Origin: Pseudidiomarina aestuarii
GTDB taxonomy: Bacteria > Pseudomonadota > Gammaproteobacteria > Enterobacterales > Alteromonadaceae
DNA length: 64,000 nucleotides
Assembly: GCF_003987355.1 (NCBI RefSeq)
Contig: NZ_PIPR01000001.1
Span: forward strand, 1,612,001-1,676,000
Reading direction: 5' to 3'
Position 1 is the first letter of the stretch; each line of letters begins with the position of its first letter. The notes below the pieces were generated by a model that saw nothing but the letters and a program-made list of their open reading frames with translations, was not told where the DNA came from and searched no databases. The position numbers were made by a program, and so were the translations under genes. Below, piece by piece: positions 62,921 through 64,000 of the stretch.

Positions 62921-64000
62921 ATGAGCAAAAGCATGAGCGAGCTGAATTTCACTAGACTAAAACACTATCGTTTAGCCGTCTTACTTCCCCTGCTGACGGC
63001 TCTAGCTATTGAAGTCTTTCTGTCATTGCAAACGACGAACGGATCAGCTCTTGGCGCATTCAGTTGGGTACGCTTCTCCTTGCTCACAGGCGTTTTGATT
63101 TCTCTCTATTGGCTGCATCTTATTTTGCAACAATCAAGCCAATCAGATGCTTCGGTAGGCTGGCTCCGCTCTTTGGCCTCTCTCGACGCTGCTCTCGTTG
63201 TGTTGCTTCTGGTCTGGGCCTTGTTTATGACGAGTCTATTTGTCTATAACCCAGACCCGATGCGTAACCAGCCACTTGAGCCGGTCTTTGACCCCGTTCT
63301 TATGTTGCAAGAGTGGCAGCTCTCGCTCTATTACTTTTGGCAGTTCGGTGTGATGGCTGCGGTTATCTTTTTTTACTATTGGATGAATCGCTACCACTTT
63401 ATTCGCAAGATTCTTGCGCAGCATGGTGTTTACGTTTACGTGCTCAGTAGCACGCTATGGTTGCTACTGACTTACCCGGTATTTGCGTGGTTGGTATTAC
63501 AATTACCGCTTACCATCCCCGACCAGTCACTATTACCGTCCGAAGACCATAATATCTTTGCCGCCATGAACCTGCTCGCAGCGGGATCTATTTGGGCATT
63601 GACAGCACCTTTCATTCTGGCTTTTGAGCGACAACAAGGCGCAAAAGAAGTCGCTGAAATCAAGCAGCAACAAGTTCAGGCTGAGCTTAAAATGCTGCAG
63701 CAGCAGGTGAACCCTCACTTTCTTTTCAATACCTTAAATAGTATCTACGCGTTATGTTTAACCGGCGCTGCGAATGCGGCAACTATGCTATTAAATTTAT
63801 CTGACTTGCTGCGCTATGTTGTCTATGAGGGGCAAAAGTCTCGTGTTTTACTCTCAGAGGACTTGGACTATTTGAAGAACTATATTGAATTGCAACGCAT
63901 GCGCCTGGGCGATCGCTGCAAGCTTTCTTGGCTGGCTAATATTAACGACTCGCAGGCTAAAATCGCTCCCTTATTGTTGGTTATGTTGGTCGAAAATGCT
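62921..64000 (+). CDS. LytS/YehU-type sensor histidine kinase, truncated at the window edge
   Basis: An open frame of 360 codons that continues past the right edge. The first ~220 residues have four or five transmembrane helices. The kinase domain has its phospho-acceptor His in QVNPHFLFNTLNS near residue 266 and the N-box LVMLVENA at the very end. These are signatures of the His_kinase (LytS/YehU) family, which pairs with LytTR response regulators. Its regulator gene probably lies just outside the window. The ATG at 62921 lacks a strong ribosome-binding site; an ATG at 62933 is possible. Confidence 0.85.
   Translation, partial: MSKSMSELNFTRLKHYRLAVLLPLLTALAIEVFLSLQTTNGSALGAFSWVRFSLLTGVLISLYWLHLILQQSSQSDASVGWLRSLASLDAALVVLLLVWALFMTSLFVYNPDPMRNQPLEPVFDPVLMLQEWQLSLYYFWQFGVMAAVIFFYYWMNRYHFIRKILAQHGVYVYVLSSTLWLLLTYPVFAWLVLQLPLTIPDQSLLPSEDHNIFAAMNLLAAGSIWALTAPFILAFERQQGAKEVAEIKQQQVQAELKMLQQQVNPHFLFNTLNSIYALCLTGAANAATMLLNLSDLLRYVVYEGQKSRVLLSEDLDYLKNYIELQRMRLGDRCKLSWLANINDSQAKIAPLLLVMLVENA

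Noticed and set aside
63064-63249. A 61-codon plus-strand frame near the right edge
   Set aside because: It is out of frame with the LytS-type kinase, which has continuous family motifs over the same bases.

Overview
The window looks like chromosomal DNA of a marine, protein-degrading gammaproteobacterium. Idiomarinaceae (Idiomarina, Pseudidiomarina or Aliidiomarina) is my best guess. It rests on overall gene content (YqhA/YqaA pair, cyanide-insensitive bd oxidase with a DUF2474 microprotein, NhaC antiporter), moderate GC and an exceptional load of exported peptidases. No rRNA or phylogenetic marker is present, so this is inference.

Region 1 (1-14.3 kb) is core-like: the start of a TonB-dependent receptor behind Fur-like sites, NhaC antiporter, alanine racemase, YqhA, YqaA, a secreted S9 peptidase, a diguanylate cyclase, a lipoprotein amidohydrolase, CioA-CioB-DUF2474, an exported M17 aminopeptidase, an LpxH-like phosphoesterase and tRNA-Arg(CCG). 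Three intergenic gaps here hold long imperfect hairpins built from degenerate 7-base repeats.

Region 2 (14.4-24.7 kb) begins right after the tRNA, is visibly AT-richer up to about 21.3 kb and carries an IS3-type transposase remnant. It encodes an M28 peptidase and a beta-lactamase-fold lipoprotein that both end in a CBM48-like domain, a CadC-like membrane regulator with TPRs, two more beta-lactamase-fold hydrolases, an M61/M1-like peptidase and a 45-residue membrane microprotein.

Region 3 (24.7-51.9 kb) contains a trypsin-ankyrin protein and three copies of one theme: an exported DJ-1/PfpI-family protein next to an exported peptidase and a dedicated regulator. The sets are DJ-1 + S33 hydrolase + membrane-AraC regulator; DJ-1 + S41 peptidase + two-component system; and DJ-1 + PDZ retropepsin-like lipoprotein + paralogous two-component system. 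A 26-base palindromic box occurs three times around the AraC set. Between the two two-component sets lie an SDR dehydrogenase, a TPR protein, and a LysR-methyltransferase-EamA-PhzF-esterase-MBL cluster.

Region 4 (47.6-62.7 kb) is one long minus-strand run, mostly with overlapping or nearly touching genes: ABC ATPase, an ABC permease fused to an M1 aminopeptidase, DsbA-like protein, cyclase, nitroreductase, YdcZ exporter, GNAT, LysR, YjeH-type exporter, flavodoxin, P-loop kinase, then the second two-component/DJ-1 set. A LytS-type sensor kinase starts divergently at 62.9 kb and runs off the right edge.

The strongest candidate for something undescribed is the repeated exported DJ-1 + exported peptidase + regulator module. 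Next are the 26-base palindromic boxes around the AraC gene, the heptad hairpins, and the CBM48-tailed hydrolase cluster. No CRISPR array, prophage or recognised defence system was seen.
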